Assembly (NCBI RefSeq): GCF_003591035.1
Contig: NZ_QYUO01000001.1
Coordinates: forward strand, 1,860,001-1,924,000
Direction: 5' to 3'
Length of the DNA stretch: 64,000 nucleotides
Source of the DNA: Noviherbaspirillum saxi
GTDB taxonomy: Bacteria; Pseudomonadota; Gammaproteobacteria; Burkholderiales; Burkholderiaceae_D
Both the position numbers and the translations under genes were made by a program. A model generated the notes under the pieces. That model was not told the origin of the DNA, made no database searches, and saw only the letters and a program-made list of their open reading frames with translations. This document shows positions 47,483 through 57,601 of the stretch, in pieces; positions within the stretch are counted from its first letter, which is position 1, and each line of letters begins with the position of its first letter.

Positions 47483-48145
47483 ATGAGCAATTTTTCTATT
47501 CCGTCAGCGCATACGTTCCTGTCACGTTTCCGGATGCCGCGCACGCTGCTAGCCCTTGTACTTATTTTCCTGTTCGCTTCAGGCATTGCGAACTCTCATG
47601 CCGCCTCCGCATCAGTTCAGGTTTTTGGTGCTACAGGCGCGGCATTGCCTGATGTCGCAGTATATGCAGAGCCGCTATCAGGACCGGCGCTGCCAAAGTC
47701 CCAAAAGACTGTCGATATTGAACAAAAAGGACGTAAATTTCTGCCGCCCATGACTGTGATTCAGGTTGGTACAAATATTTCATTCCCCAACAACGATACG
47801 GTTCGCCATCATGTCTATTCGCTTTCGCCCGCCAAGGTATTCGACTTGAAGCTGTATGCCGGCGAGCCGGAAAACCCGGTCAACTTCGACAAGCCTGGGA
47901 CGGTCGTCATCGGCTGCAACATTCATGACCAGATGGTCGCCTATATCCACGTCGTTCCCACACCCTACTTTGCCAGGACTGACACATCCGGCAAGGCAAG
48001 ACTTGACGGTCTTGCTCCCGGCAAGTACCGGCTGAAGACATGGCATGCCAACCTGCCTCCAGCTGCGCCAATACCGGAGCAGCAAATCACGCTGACTGCG
48101 AGCGACGCGGTCACAAACTTCACCGTCAACATGAACGCCAGATAG
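47483..48145 (+). CDS. Exported cupredoxin-like protein (methylamine utilisation/plastocyanin type)
   Basis: A 220-residue periplasmic protein with a hydrophobic signal (LLALVLIFLFASGIANSHA). A type 1 copper-site pattern is visible: His in NNDTVRHHVYS, then Cys-x-x-His-x-x-Met in IGCNIHDQM. It resembles the MauA-associated/plastocyanin-like hypothetical proteins often found before GGDEF-EAL genes. An ATG at 47534 (MPRTLLAL) gives a more usual signal length. It lies 9 bp upstream of the GGDEF-EAL gene, so the two are almost certainly co-transcribed. Confidence 0.82.
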   Translation: MSNFSIPSAHTFLSRFRMPRTLLALVLIFLFASGIANSHAASASVQVFGATGAALPDVAVYAEPLSGPALPKSQKTVDIEQKGRKFLPPMTVIQVGTNISFPNNDTVRHHVYSLSPAKVFDLKLYAGEPENPVNFDKPGTVVIGCNIHDQMVAYIHVVPTPYFARTDTSGKARLDGLAPGKYRLKTWHANLPPAAPIPEQQITLTASDAVTNFTVNMNAR

Positions 48146-48154
48146 GAAAGTCTC

Positions 48155-50545
48155 ATGCGCTTGCGCAGTCTTGAAAGCCGCATCGTCATCCTGTTTCTTG
48201 TGCTCATACTCGCGGTGCAGCTCGCCGGTTTTTTTGCAATCCAGACCGGCATTCGCGAAAACGCGCAATTGGCGATACGCGACGAACTTCAGATCGGCGA
48301 ACGCGTGTTCGGGCGTCTGCTCGATCAATATGCTCAAAAGCTGATCCAGGGTGCGCGGCTGCTCGCATCCGATTACGGTTTCAAGCAAGCGATCGGCAGC
48401 AACGACAGGGAGACGGCTGAATCCGCGCTCGCCAATCACGGCGACCGCATCGAAGCGTCGCATGCACTCCTGATCGGACTGGACCGCAGCATCAAGGCAT
48501 CCACTGCCGCAACGCCAGGTGTGGACCTGGAGAAGTCTATTCTGCACTTGGTCGACCAGGCGGAGCAGACTGGCAGCGCGGCAGGAACCGGCATCGTCGA
48601 CAATCGCCCTTACCAGATTGTCGTAGTCCCGGTAAAGGCGCCCATCACCATCGGCTGGGTTGCGATGGCGTTTGCGATTGAAGAACGAATAGCCGCTGAC
48701 ATGCGCGAGCTGTCCTCCCTGCAGGTATCCATCCTGAGCAGCCGGACCGACGGTACCTGGGTGCTTGACGTGTCGACCTTGTCCCCCACCGAGGCTTCTA
48801 TTCTTGCCCCTCAGTTACGCGGCATGCCGGCCAATACCAAGTTTCTGCCGCAACTAACTCTGGGCGACAGCGACTTCAGCACACGTATCGTGCAACTCGC
48901 ACAGAATTCCGGACAACAAGTCATCGTCGTCCTCCAGCGCTCCGTCAGTGAAGCGGTGGCGCCGTATCGGCGGCTGCAAATCAACCTGCTCATCCTTACG
49001 GCCATTGGCATTGCAGTGGCGGTAGTCGGCAGCGTGTTCGTGGCCAAACGCATTACCGGCCCGCTGCGAAAGCTGGGTGAGACCGCAAAACGTCTTGGCG
49101 CGGGTGACTATCGCGGACAAATTGAAATGCGCCGCGATGACGAGATCGGCGAGCTGTCGCAAGCCTTTGCGCGGATGCGTGACGGCATATCGAACCGCGA
49201 ACTTGAAATTCGCCGCCTGGCGTATTGGGATACGCTCACGGACCTGCCGAACCGCGCGCAGTTTGCCAACCTGCTTAATGAAGCAATTACTGATGCGCGC
49301 AAGCGGCATGGATCCTGCCATGTGCTCATGATGGACCTCGATCGTTTCAAGCACGTCAACGATGTGATGGGCCACAGCTTTGGCGATGCGCTGCTGCGTC
49401 GTGTCGCCGAGCGTCTCCAGGCACAACTGACCAGCCCGGTGCACCGGCTCGCGCGCCTCGGCGGCGACGAATTCGCCCTGCTCCTGCCCGGCACGGACGT
49501 CCATGAAGCACGCGAACTTGCCTGCCGCATCCTGACGTCGCTCGAAATGCCTATATCGCTGGAAGACCAGAATGTCGACCTTGGCGCAGGAATCGGCATC
49601 GCCGGATTCCCCAGCCACGGCACCGATGCCGAATCCTTGCTGAGCCGGGCGGAAGTCGCCATGTATGCGGCAAAAAACGGCGGCAACGAAGCGGTTGTTT
49701 ACGATCCAGCCATCGACAAGTCCAGCCAGGAAAGTCTGTCGCTCCTCAGCGAATTGCGCCGTGCCGCCGAGGAAAACCAGTTCCGCCTGTATGTACAGCC
49801 CAAGGTCATGCTAGGCACCGGCGAAGTTGTCGGCATCGAAGCCCTGGTGCGCTGGGTGCATCCCGAACGCGGCATGGTCTTCCCTGACAACTTCATTCCG
49901 TTCGCAGAAAAAACCGGATTCATCCGTACGCTCACCCGATGGGTGATCGAGCAATCCGCAGCCTTGTGCAGCCAGCTTGAGGCGAGCGACATCAAGCTGC
50001 GCGTATCGGTTAATCTTTCCACGCGCGACCTGCTGGACCAAGAGTTGCCGGCAAAATTTGCCGCGGTGCTCGCGCGACATGCCCTGGCCCCGTCATCGTT
50101 CTGCCTCGAAATTACGGAAAGCGCAATCATGGACGATCCGGTCCGTGCGCAACAGACACTCGAAGGCTTGCACGCCATGGGTGTCGACCTCTCGATCGAC
50201 GACTTCGGAACTGGATATTCTTCTCTGGCTTACCTCAAGCGCCTGCCCGTTCACGAATTGAAGATCGATAAATCCTTTGTGCTGAAAATGGAAAACGATC
50301 CGGACGATGCAAAAATCGTTCGTTCCACCATCGATCTTGGTCATAACATGGGGCTAAAAGTAGTTGCGGAAGGTATAGAGACCTTGGGAGCATGGGAATT
50401 GCTCGCCGCCATGGGTTGCGATCAGGGGCAAGGTTACTTCATCGGCAAACCCATGCCAGCAGAGCAATTTGCGGACTGGCTGCAACGATGGAAGTCGCCG
50501 TTCAATGGCGTGAATACCGCTACCGGTTTGCGCGTTGCCAGCTGA
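48155..50545 (+). CDS. Membrane sensor with HAMP, GGDEF and EAL domains
   Basis: A 796-residue c-di-GMP enzyme. It has an N-terminal transmembrane helix (about 10-32), a periplasmic Cache-like domain to about 275, a second helix, HAMP (KRITGPLRKLGETAKRLGAG), then a GGDEF domain with an intact GGDEF motif at about 436 and an EAL domain with IEALVRW at about 560. The EAL domain also carries DDFGTGYSSLAYLK and KIDKSFV. Both catalytic signatures are intact, so it can make or degrade c-di-GMP. The upstream cupredoxin could report copper or redox state to its periplasmic domain (inference). Confidence 0.94.
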   Translation: MRLRSLESRIVILFLVLILAVQLAGFFAIQTGIRENAQLAIRDELQIGERVFGRLLDQYAQKLIQGARLLASDYGFKQAIGSNDRETAESALANHGDRIEASHALLIGLDRSIKASTAATPGVDLEKSILHLVDQAEQTGSAAGTGIVDNRPYQIVVVPVKAPITIGWVAMAFAIEERIAADMRELSSLQVSILSSRTDGTWVLDVSTLSPTEASILAPQLRGMPANTKFLPQLTLGDSDFSTRIVQLAQNSGQQVIVVLQRSVSEAVAPYRRLQINLLILTAIGIAVAVVGSVFVAKRITGPLRKLGETAKRLGAGDYRGQIEMRRDDEIGELSQAFARMRDGISNRELEIRRLAYWDTLTDLPNRAQFANLLNEAITDARKRHGSCHVLMMDLDRFKHVNDVMGHSFGDALLRRVAERLQAQLTSPVHRLARLGGDEFALLLPGTDVHEARELACRILTSLEMPISLEDQNVDLGAGIGIAGFPSHGTDAESLLSRAEVAMYAAKNGGNEAVVYDPAIDKSSQESLSLLSELRRAAEENQFRLYVQPKVMLGTGEVVGIEALVRWVHPERGMVFPDNFIPFAEKTGFIRTLTRWVIEQSAALCSQLEASDIKLRVSVNLSTRDLLDQELPAKFAAVLARHALAPSSFCLEITESAIMDDPVRAQQTLEGLHAMGVDLSIDDFGTGYSSLAYLKRLPVHELKIDKSFVLKMENDPDDAKIVRSTIDLGHNMGLKVVAEGIETLGAWELLAAMGCDQGQGYFIGKPMPAEQFADWLQRWKSPFNGVNTATGLRVAS

Positions 50546-50623
50546 TCGCAACCTGCAAGCATTGTGACCGGCACAAAATGCGCATAGGCACGAGTTCAAA
50601 ATACACATGGAAAAACCTTCGAC

Positions 50624-52054
50624 ATGATGCAAGCGGAATGGCTTCCCATCCTCATGCAGGGCTCGTTCAGCGAAATCTACATCGTAGACTGCGCCAGCCT
50701 GCGTTTTATTCAGGTCAATCAGACCGCGCGCCGAAACCTGCGTTACACCTGTAGCGAACTGCAAGCGCTGTCCATGACCGACCTCGCACCCGACATGTCG
50801 GTCGACACGCTTGAACAAGTTCTGCACCCTTTGCGTTCTGGCGAGAGCCAGCGCGCGGAATTCGAAACCACGCATGTGCGCAAGGACGGCTCGACCTATC
50901 CTATCGAGTTTCGCGTCTTTTTTTGTGCCGCCGATTCCGGTGCGTCGTATATCGCAATCGGCAACGATCTGAGCGCGCGGCAGGCGTCGGCAACGGCCTT
51001 AAGCATTTCCGAAGCGCGCTTCCGCGCCATCGTGTCCAATACGCCCGGGCTCGTGTATCAATTCCTGCAGCGGCCGGACGGCAGCATAAGCTTTCCCTAC
51101 CTGAGTGAAGGCTGCCATGCCCTGCTGGGGATTACCGTGGAACGGCTGCGCACCGAGTCGTCATTGTTTCTTGATCTCATACTGCCGGAAGACCAGGCAT
51201 CCTATCTTGAATCGATGCAGGCTTCGTCGACCAGCATGAAGGCATGGAACTGGGAAGGCCGGATCTGGATCGAAAAATGGCACGACATCAAATGGATCAA
51301 TCTGCGCTCCACACCACGTGCCCTGCCCGGCCAAGGCATACAGTGGGAAGGCATCATGACCAACATCACCGAAAGCAAGCTGGAACAGGCGGAAATCGAG
51401 CGTTCGCGCGCGCAGCTTGCCGAATTGTCGGCACATGTGGAAACGGCCAAGGAAAACGAACGCACACGTATCGCCCGCGAAATTCATGATGATCTGGGTG
51501 GCAACCTCACCGCGATCAAGATGGCGCTTGCCCTGTTGACGAAACGCCTGCCGAACGACGCCATGCTTGCTGAAAAAACCGACTATGTCGATGCGCTGGT
51601 CGACCGCACCATCGAAGCCATCCACCGCATCTCGGTCGATCTGCGGCCGGGCATGCTGGATTTCGGTATCGTTGCCGCAATCGATTGGCAATCGAAGGAA
51701 TTTGAAAAACAACTCGGCATTCCCTGCAAGTTCTCAAGCAGCAAAAAAGAGATACCGCTGCATCCTGATCAGGCCACCGCGCTGTTCCGGATTTTTCAGG
51801 AAGCCCTGACCAATATCGGCAAGCATGCCGACGCAAGCATGGTGACAGTACGCCTGACACGCACCAATCGCAGCGTACGGCTGGAAGTCACCGATAATGG
51901 ACGCGGCATTGATGCAGCCGACCGCATGAAGCCGAAGTCCTTCGGCATACGCGGCATGATCGAACGCGCCAATGCCCTAGGCGGCCAGTTGTCGGTATCG
52001 AACGCGGCCAGCGGCGGCACCGAACTGACATTGCGTATCCCGCTCACCCAATAA
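50624..52054 (+). CDS. PAS sensor histidine kinase (NarL-type, HisKA_3)
   Basis: A 476-residue cytosolic kinase with two PAS domains (about 8-120, 140-245 with PAC). It is followed by a HisKA_3 dimerisation domain with phospho-accepting His288 in REIHDDLGGNLTAIK, and a HATPase_c domain (FQEALTNIGKHADA, DNGRGID). No membrane segment is seen. It is the sensor partner of the response regulator 12 bp downstream. The signal is unknown. Confidence 0.93.
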   Translation: MMQAEWLPILMQGSFSEIYIVDCASLRFIQVNQTARRNLRYTCSELQALSMTDLAPDMSVDTLEQVLHPLRSGESQRAEFETTHVRKDGSTYPIEFRVFFCAADSGASYIAIGNDLSARQASATALSISEARFRAIVSNTPGLVYQFLQRPDGSISFPYLSEGCHALLGITVERLRTESSLFLDLILPEDQASYLESMQASSTSMKAWNWEGRIWIEKWHDIKWINLRSTPRALPGQGIQWEGIMTNITESKLEQAEIERSRAQLAELSAHVETAKENERTRIAREIHDDLGGNLTAIKMALALLTKRLPNDAMLAEKTDYVDALVDRTIEAIHRISVDLRPGMLDFGIVAAIDWQSKEFEKQLGIPCKFSSSKKEIPLHPDQATALFRIFQEALTNIGKHADASMVTVRLTRTNRSVRLEVTDNGRGIDAADRMKPKSFGIRGMIERANALGGQLSVSNAASGGTELTLRIPLTQ

Positions 52055-52065
52055 CACACAACACC

Positions 52066-52716
52066 ATGAGCGCACACCAGCCCATCAGAATCATCATTGC
52101 CGACGACCACGCGATTGTGCGCGAGGGCTTGAAACAGATCCTTGCCGACAGCGACGACATGATCGTGTCCGGCGACGCCGAGAGCGGTACGGACGCGATC
52201 AAGCTCGCACGGCGCGGCGATGCCGACGTACTCCTGCTGGATATTTCCATGCCCGACCGCAGCGGCATCGAAGTGCTCAAGCAGATCAAAAAAGAAGCAC
52301 CGAAGCTCGCCGTCCTGATGCTGTCCATGCATCGCGAAGACCAGTATGCAATTCGTTCACTCAAGGCGGGCGCATCCGGCTATCTGAACAAGCAAAGCGC
52401 GCCGGCGGAACTCGTCGACGCCATTCGGCTGGTGGCTTCCGGTCGCAAGTACATCAGCCCGGCGCTGGCGCAGGAGCTCGCCAATCAGGTCGGCGACGAA
52501 AACCGGGACATCCCCCCGCACGAAACGCTTTCCGATCGCGAGTACCAGACGCTGGTGATGATCGCATCGGGAAAAACGGTCAGTGACATTGCCGGTGAAC
52601 TCTCGCTCTCGGTCAAGACGATCAGCATGTATCGCTCACGCCTGTTGCAAAAAATGAAACTGCGCCATAACGCCGAACTGACGCATTACGCGATCAAAAA
52701 CCATCTGGTCGAATGA
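52066..52716 (+). CDS. NarL/FixJ-family response regulator
   Basis: A 216-residue two-component regulator. The receiver domain has acidic residues near 13-14 (IADDH), the phospho-acceptor Asp59 (VLLLDISMPDRSG) and Lys in YLNKQSAP. The LuxR-type helix-turn-helix at about 150-210 starts LSDREYQTLVMIASGKTVSDIA. It is the cognate partner of the preceding kinase. Position between GGDEF genes and flagellin suggests a role in motility or biofilm, by context only. Confidence 0.94.
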   Translation: MSAHQPIRIIIADDHAIVREGLKQILADSDDMIVSGDAESGTDAIKLARRGDADVLLLDISMPDRSGIEVLKQIKKEAPKLAVLMLSMHREDQYAIRSLKAGASGYLNKQSAPAELVDAIRLVASGRKYISPALAQELANQVGDENRDIPPHETLSDREYQTLVMIASGKTVSDIAGELSLSVKTISMYRSRLLQKMKLRHNAELTHYAIKNHLVE

Positions 52717-52857
52717 AACGACATGGCAGCCGGCCCTTTGCTGTCAAAAACACAAAACAAGCAACTTTTTGATTCTCTATTGCATCACTAAAATGCTGTG
52801 GCAAGCGATACTATCGTTCGATGCCGGACTTTATCTGAATCGGCCGCGAAAGTACGT

Positions 52858-54636
52858 ATGCAAGACAGTGAAAAAAAGCCGGAGCTGCAAAGCCCCACCG
52901 ATATTGCCCGTGAAGCGTTTCGACGACTGGCCGTGCGCCGCATTGCGCCGACGCCGGATGCGTATCGCGACATCTACGAAGAAATTGCCGGTGCAAAGAC
53001 CATAGCGGGTCCCGAAAAGATTCTTGCCGAATTTGCCACGAGCCTGTCCGGCGCTTCCACGGAACTGGCCCGGCTGGCGAATAATTTCAAGCGTGCGCAC
53101 GACAAGCGCGATTGGGATGGCTACAGCGCACAGCTTTCGCAACTTATTGAACGGCATCTGAATCCAAAGACCACAACCGCAAAACCGGATACAGCGACTG
53201 TTCCACCGGCGGCGGCGGCCTCGGCGTTGAAATCCGCCGGCATACCTCTGGTGGATACTCCCGCAGCCGCTCCCCTCAGATCCCGCGATATCGCGCTGGT
53301 CGATATGGTCGCACCGCCCGTGCGGAAATCCGCAGGCGTCGCGCTGGTCGATATGCCTTCGGCCACTCCCATGCCGAAGGCCGCTGCGCCGACACCAGCC
53401 GCATTGCCGGCAGCTCCGGTGGCAACCGAGAGCCGGCAATTGCGCCTGTTGCGCGAACTGCTGGTGCGCACCTTGACCCTTGCCCTTGGCTCCCTGCTGC
53501 GCAATGCGCCGGAACTCGCCGAAGAATCCGAAATGCTTGCTTCTTCCGCGCGCAACGCCACCACGGAACCGGCATTGAACGATATCAGCGCCCGTCTCAA
53601 GCAGCTTTGTTTTCGCATCGAACTGAAAGCCGACGATCTGGCCGAGGAACACGAGCTGCTGCTGCGCCTGTTCCAGCTTCTGCTGGAAAACATCGGCGAG
53701 CTGCTGGAAGATGATTCCTGGCTCAGCGGTCAGCTTGCCAACGTTCAGGATTTGCTGTCCGGGCCACTAAGCCGCAGCGCCCTGCTCGATGCCACGCGCA
53801 GCCTGAAGGAAGTGATCTATAAGCAAGGCGTGCTCAAGCACAGCCTGAAAGAGGCGAAGGTCACCGTCAAGAACATGATGATCACCTTTATCGATCGTCT
53901 CGGCGAAGTCGCGACCAGCACCGGCGACTTTCACAAGAAGATGGGTAACTATTCGCAAAAGATCAGCCAGGCCAAGGACATCATCGAACTGAACCACATC
54001 CTGGAAGACGTCATGCGCGACACGCGCCTGGCCCAGACGGAAGTGCTGCGCTCGCAGGAAGACATCATCGCCGCCAAGCAAGAGGTGCAGGAAGCGGAAG
54101 CACGGATCGAGCAACTGGAGTCCCAGCTTGAGCAGATGAGCGAGCTGGTACGCGAAGACCAGCTGACCGGCAGCCTGAACCGCCGAGGCCTTGACGACGC
54201 CTATGAGCGCGAGGTTGCCCGTTCGACGCGGCGCAAGACGCCGCTCTGCGTCGCGCTGCTCGACCTCGACGATTTCAAACGCCTCAACGATACCTATGGA
54301 CACACGGCCGGCGATGGCGCGCTGATTCACCTGGTGCGCGTCATCAAGGAAACCCTGCGCACAATGGATGTCATTGCCCGTTTCGGCGGCGAAGAATTTT
54401 TGATCGTCCTGCCCGACACGCCGCTTGAAGAAGCGGTACAAACCGTGACTCGGCTGCAGCGGGAACTGACCAAGCGGATTTTCATGCATGACAATCAAAA
54501 GCTGTTGATCACTTTCAGCGCCGGCGTGGCCTTGCGCAATGACGATGAAGAACAGACCGACCTGATCAAGCGCGCCGATGAAGCACTGTATGAAGCCAAA
54601 CGCGCAGGGAAAAACCGGGTTGTGGCGGCGAGGTAG
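52858..54636 (+). CDS. Diguanylate cyclase with a repeat linker
   Basis: A 592-residue cytosolic protein. After an N-terminal helical region lies a low-complexity linker (about 105-185) with three repeats of the type (K/R)SAGIPLVDTP, RSRDIALVDMV and RKSAGVALVDMPS. A long helical/coiled-coil region (about 200-430) and a GGDEF domain follow, with an intact GGEEF signature near residue 510 (RFGGEEFLIVLPD). An N-terminal start at 52858 is preferred to the GTG at 52798. The repeat linker is unusual for this family. Confidence 0.9.
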   Translation: MQDSEKKPELQSPTDIAREAFRRLAVRRIAPTPDAYRDIYEEIAGAKTIAGPEKILAEFATSLSGASTELARLANNFKRAHDKRDWDGYSAQLSQLIERHLNPKTTTAKPDTATVPPAAAASALKSAGIPLVDTPAAAPLRSRDIALVDMVAPPVRKSAGVALVDMPSATPMPKAAAPTPAALPAAPVATESRQLRLLRELLVRTLTLALGSLLRNAPELAEESEMLASSARNATTEPALNDISARLKQLCFRIELKADDLAEEHELLLRLFQLLLENIGELLEDDSWLSGQLANVQDLLSGPLSRSALLDATRSLKEVIYKQGVLKHSLKEAKVTVKNMMITFIDRLGEVATSTGDFHKKMGNYSQKISQAKDIIELNHILEDVMRDTRLAQTEVLRSQEDIIAAKQEVQEAEARIEQLESQLEQMSELVREDQLTGSLNRRGLDDAYEREVARSTRRKTPLCVALLDLDDFKRLNDTYGHTAGDGALIHLVRVIKETLRTMDVIARFGGEEFLIVLPDTPLEEAVQTVTRLQRELTKRIFMHDNQKLLITFSAGVALRNDDEEQTDLIKRADEALYEAKRAGKNRVVAAR

Positions 54637-54848
54637 CGCTAGCGAACGCAAAAATATTGGTATAACACCAAGACTCTTGCGTAGTCTCTCTATCGATGTA
54701 CGCCGTTCGTTTCTTGTCTAATGCACTATTTAACCGCTGCATACACCCCATCTCCCGCAAAACCGCGCGGAAAACCCTCATATTCCCGTTTTCCATTTCG
54801 GCTCCAGCAACGATAATGGACGGCGAAATTACTTCTTGCAGGAAAAGA

Positions 54849-56318
54849 ATGCAACAGCCATCTCCGCACACGCTCGATCCGTCCGATTGGGATGAATTGC
54901 GCGCCCAGGGACATCGTATGCTTGACGATATCTTCGACTACATGCAGCAGTTTCGCGAACGCCCCGTATGGCAGGCAGCACCAGCCGAAGTCCGCGATCG
55001 CTTCAAGGAAGGTCTGCCCTATGCGCCTTCCTCGCTCGACACAGTGCATCAAGGTTTTCTGCAGGACGTTCTGCCCTATGCGATAGGCAATGCGCATCCG
55101 GGTTTCATGGGATGGGTACAGGGAGGCGGCACGCCGGTCGGCATGCTCGCGGAAATGCTCGCTGCAGGCATCAACGCCAATGTCGGCGGGCGGGAGCAGA
55201 TTCCGGTCGAAGTCGAACGCCAGATCCTGCGCTGGGTGCGTGAGCTGTTTAGTTTTCCAGAGACCGCGAGCGGCATCTTCGTCACCGGCACATCGATGGC
55301 CAACCTGATCGGCGTACTGGTGGCCAGAACCGCTGCGCTCGGCACCGGCGTGCGCAAGAGCGGCCTTGCGGCAAGCGGCACGCGGCTCGTCGCCTACGCC
55401 TCCAAGGCCGCGCATGGCTGCGTCGCGCAGGCAATGGACTTGTCCGGCCTGGGACTCGATGCCCTGCGTCCGATTCCCTTCGACCGGCGCGGTGAAATGG
55501 ACTTGACTGCCCTGCAGCACGCCATCGACGAAGACAGGCGCAAGGGTTTCACGCCATTTCTTATCGTCGGCACCGCAGGTGCGGTCGACACCGGCGCGGT
55601 CGACGATTTGTCGTCCATCGCAGACATAGCTGAGCGAGAAAAGCTCTGGTTCCATGTCGACGGTGCTTATGGCGCGCTCGCCATCATGGCGCCCGATATC
55701 GCGCCGCGACTCGACGGCATAGAACGCGCGGATTCGATTGCATTCGACTTCCATAAATGGGCACAGGTACAGTACGACGCTGGCTTCATCCTGGTACGCG
55801 ACGGTGCGATGCACTATGACACTTTCGCATCCCCTGCCGCTTATCTTCAGCGCGAAACACGCGGTATGGCAGCGAACTCGCCATGGCCATGTGACTTCGG
55901 CCCCGACCTGTCGCGCGGATTCCGTGCACTCAAGACCTGGTTCGCCATCAAGACCTACGGCATTGACCGTCTGGGACAGGTCATCTCCGGCACATGCGCA
56001 CTGGCGAAATATCTCGGCCAGCGCATTGCGTCCGAACCGGAACTTGAATTGCTCGCTCCGGTTTCATTGAGCATCGTCTGCTTCCGCTATCGCTGCGACA
56101 GCACTGACGACGCAGACAGGATCAACAACGACATTGTCATTGCCCTGCAGGAATCGGGCATTGCGGCGCCCTCAACCACCATTATCGACGGCAAGCTTGC
56201 AATCCGCGTCGCGCTCTTCAATCATCGTACCAACGTCGGCGATGTCGATGCCTTGCTCAAGGCGACACTGCAGTTCGGTCGGATGGAAACCGTTCGTACA
56301 GAAAGCGCAGCATTGTGA
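54849..56318 (+). CDS. Aromatic-L-amino-acid decarboxylase-like group II PLP decarboxylase
   Basis: A 489-residue pyridoxal-dependent decarboxylase (PF00282). The PLP lysine is Lys303 in FDFHKWAQVQYDAG, with HVDGAYGA holding the conserved Asp. It begins with LDPSDWDELRAQGHRMLDDI, typical of the aromatic amino acid branch, with HPGFMGWVQGGGTPVGM in the substrate pocket. Products would be amines such as tyramine, tryptamine or dopamine. AGGAAAAG precedes the ATG. Its stop overlaps the ATG of the next gene. It is the first gene of a three-gene cluster. Confidence 0.9.
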   Translation: MQQPSPHTLDPSDWDELRAQGHRMLDDIFDYMQQFRERPVWQAAPAEVRDRFKEGLPYAPSSLDTVHQGFLQDVLPYAIGNAHPGFMGWVQGGGTPVGMLAEMLAAGINANVGGREQIPVEVERQILRWVRELFSFPETASGIFVTGTSMANLIGVLVARTAALGTGVRKSGLAASGTRLVAYASKAAHGCVAQAMDLSGLGLDALRPIPFDRRGEMDLTALQHAIDEDRRKGFTPFLIVGTAGAVDTGAVDDLSSIADIAEREKLWFHVDGAYGALAIMAPDIAPRLDGIERADSIAFDFHKWAQVQYDAGFILVRDGAMHYDTFASPAAYLQRETRGMAANSPWPCDFGPDLSRGFRALKTWFAIKTYGIDRLGQVISGTCALAKYLGQRIASEPELELLAPVSLSIVCFRYRCDSTDDADRINNDIVIALQESGIAAPSTTIIDGKLAIRVALFNHRTNVGDVDALLKATLQFGRMETVRTESAAL

Positions 56319-57556
56319 TGCAATCCATTCAAGCTCCAGACACCGCAATGCCGGAGACCCGTGCGCCGCTGATCGGCCTTGCGCCATTGATGCGCCAGGC
56401 ATTCTCGGGGGTCGATCTCAAGCCGCTGGGATCCCAGCTGATCGAGCGCTCTACCCGATTCCCCGATGACGCCCACACGCTGATGGACTTGTCGACGGTG
56501 CTGCAATTGACCGGCAACCGCGATATTGCGCTGGCGATGCAGGTGCAAGCGCTGGCATTGCAACAGATCTACCGCATTCCCGCAGCCACGCCCGAACCGG
56601 CAATCCGCCTGCTGGCCGTCATGGCGCCCGGCGATCTGATGGCCAATACACCACTGGAATTTCTGCTTGAACAGTCGGATGTCACACTCGACATGCTGTA
56701 CCTGACGCCCAACATGGATGCTTTGCCGGAATTGCCTGAGCATGACGTCATGTTTGTCGCTGTCGGTGAATCGGACGACAACCGGAACCTGCTTGAACAA
56801 CTGGCTGCGGTAACGCCGCACTGGCCGCGGCCGGTGCTCAATGCCCCCGACCGTATTGCAAATCTGTCGCGTGACCGTGCATGCGCCCTGCTCGGCGATG
56901 CGCCCGGCATCGCCATGCCGAGGTCGGTTCGCATTCCGCGCGGTCTGCTGGAACAGATTGGCGCGGACGCTATTCCCATCGGCGGCATCCTCGATGACGG
57001 ACAGTTTCCCATCATCGCGCGCCCGGTAGGATCGCACGCCGGCCATGGCCTGGACAAGCTTGAGCATCCGGAAGACATCAAGGCTTATCTGGCCGCGAAC
57101 GACAGCAATGAATTCTATGTCGCGCGCTTCGTCGATTATCGCAGCGAGGATGGACTGTTCCGCAAATACCGCATCATCCTCATTGAAGGAAAACCCTACG
57201 TCAGCCATATGGCGATTTCTTCGCACTGGATGATTCATTACCTCAATGCCGGCATGACCGACAGCGCAGACAAGCGCGCCGAAGAAGAAGCTTTCATGGC
57301 CGGATTTGAAAGCGGATTCGCGGTGCGTCACGCGCAAGCCTTCGCGGAGATCCGCACGCGACTGGGACTGGACTACGTAGGCATCGATTGCGGCGAAACC
57401 AACGACCGGCGCCTGCTGATCTTCGAAGCCGATAGCGACATGATTGTCCATGCGATGGACCCGGTCGACATGTTCCCCTACAAGCAGCCGCAGATGCGCA
57501 AGCTGTTTGCGGCTTTTCGGCAAATGCTTGGCAATGTGGCAGCACGGACGGTCTGA
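56318..57556 (+). CDS. ATP-grasp-like protein of unknown function
   Basis: A 412-residue protein. The C-terminal half resembles an ATP-grasp fold: the nucleotide-contact strand IIARPVGSHAGHGLDKL near 231, a central KYRIILIEGKPYVSHMAIS, and a metal-binding tail DYVGIDCG...IFEADSDM near 368, where typical members have Glu-x-Asn. The N-terminal 140 residues contain an alpha-helical segment without a known match. It starts at the ATG overlapping the upstream stop codon, so it is translationally coupled to the decarboxylase. It may ligate the amine or another acid to a partner; this is inference. Confidence 0.7.
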   Translation: MQSIQAPDTAMPETRAPLIGLAPLMRQAFSGVDLKPLGSQLIERSTRFPDDAHTLMDLSTVLQLTGNRDIALAMQVQALALQQIYRIPAATPEPAIRLLAVMAPGDLMANTPLEFLLEQSDVTLDMLYLTPNMDALPELPEHDVMFVAVGESDDNRNLLEQLAAVTPHWPRPVLNAPDRIANLSRDRACALLGDAPGIAMPRSVRIPRGLLEQIGADAIPIGGILDDGQFPIIARPVGSHAGHGLDKLEHPEDIKAYLAANDSNEFYVARFVDYRSEDGLFRKYRIILIEGKPYVSHMAISSHWMIHYLNAGMTDSADKRAEEEAFMAGFESGFAVRHAQAFAEIRTRLGLDYVGIDCGETNDRRLLIFEADSDMIVHAMDPVDMFPYKQPQMRKLFAAFRQMLGNVAARTV

Positions 57557-57601
57557 TATTGAACGTCGAACGAACATGCATGCGACTGGTAGAGCTCCAA
57601 T

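Noticed and set aside
54726..55814. 362-codon open frame on the minus strand
   Set aside because: Antisense to the decarboxylase; no start signal or family resemblance.
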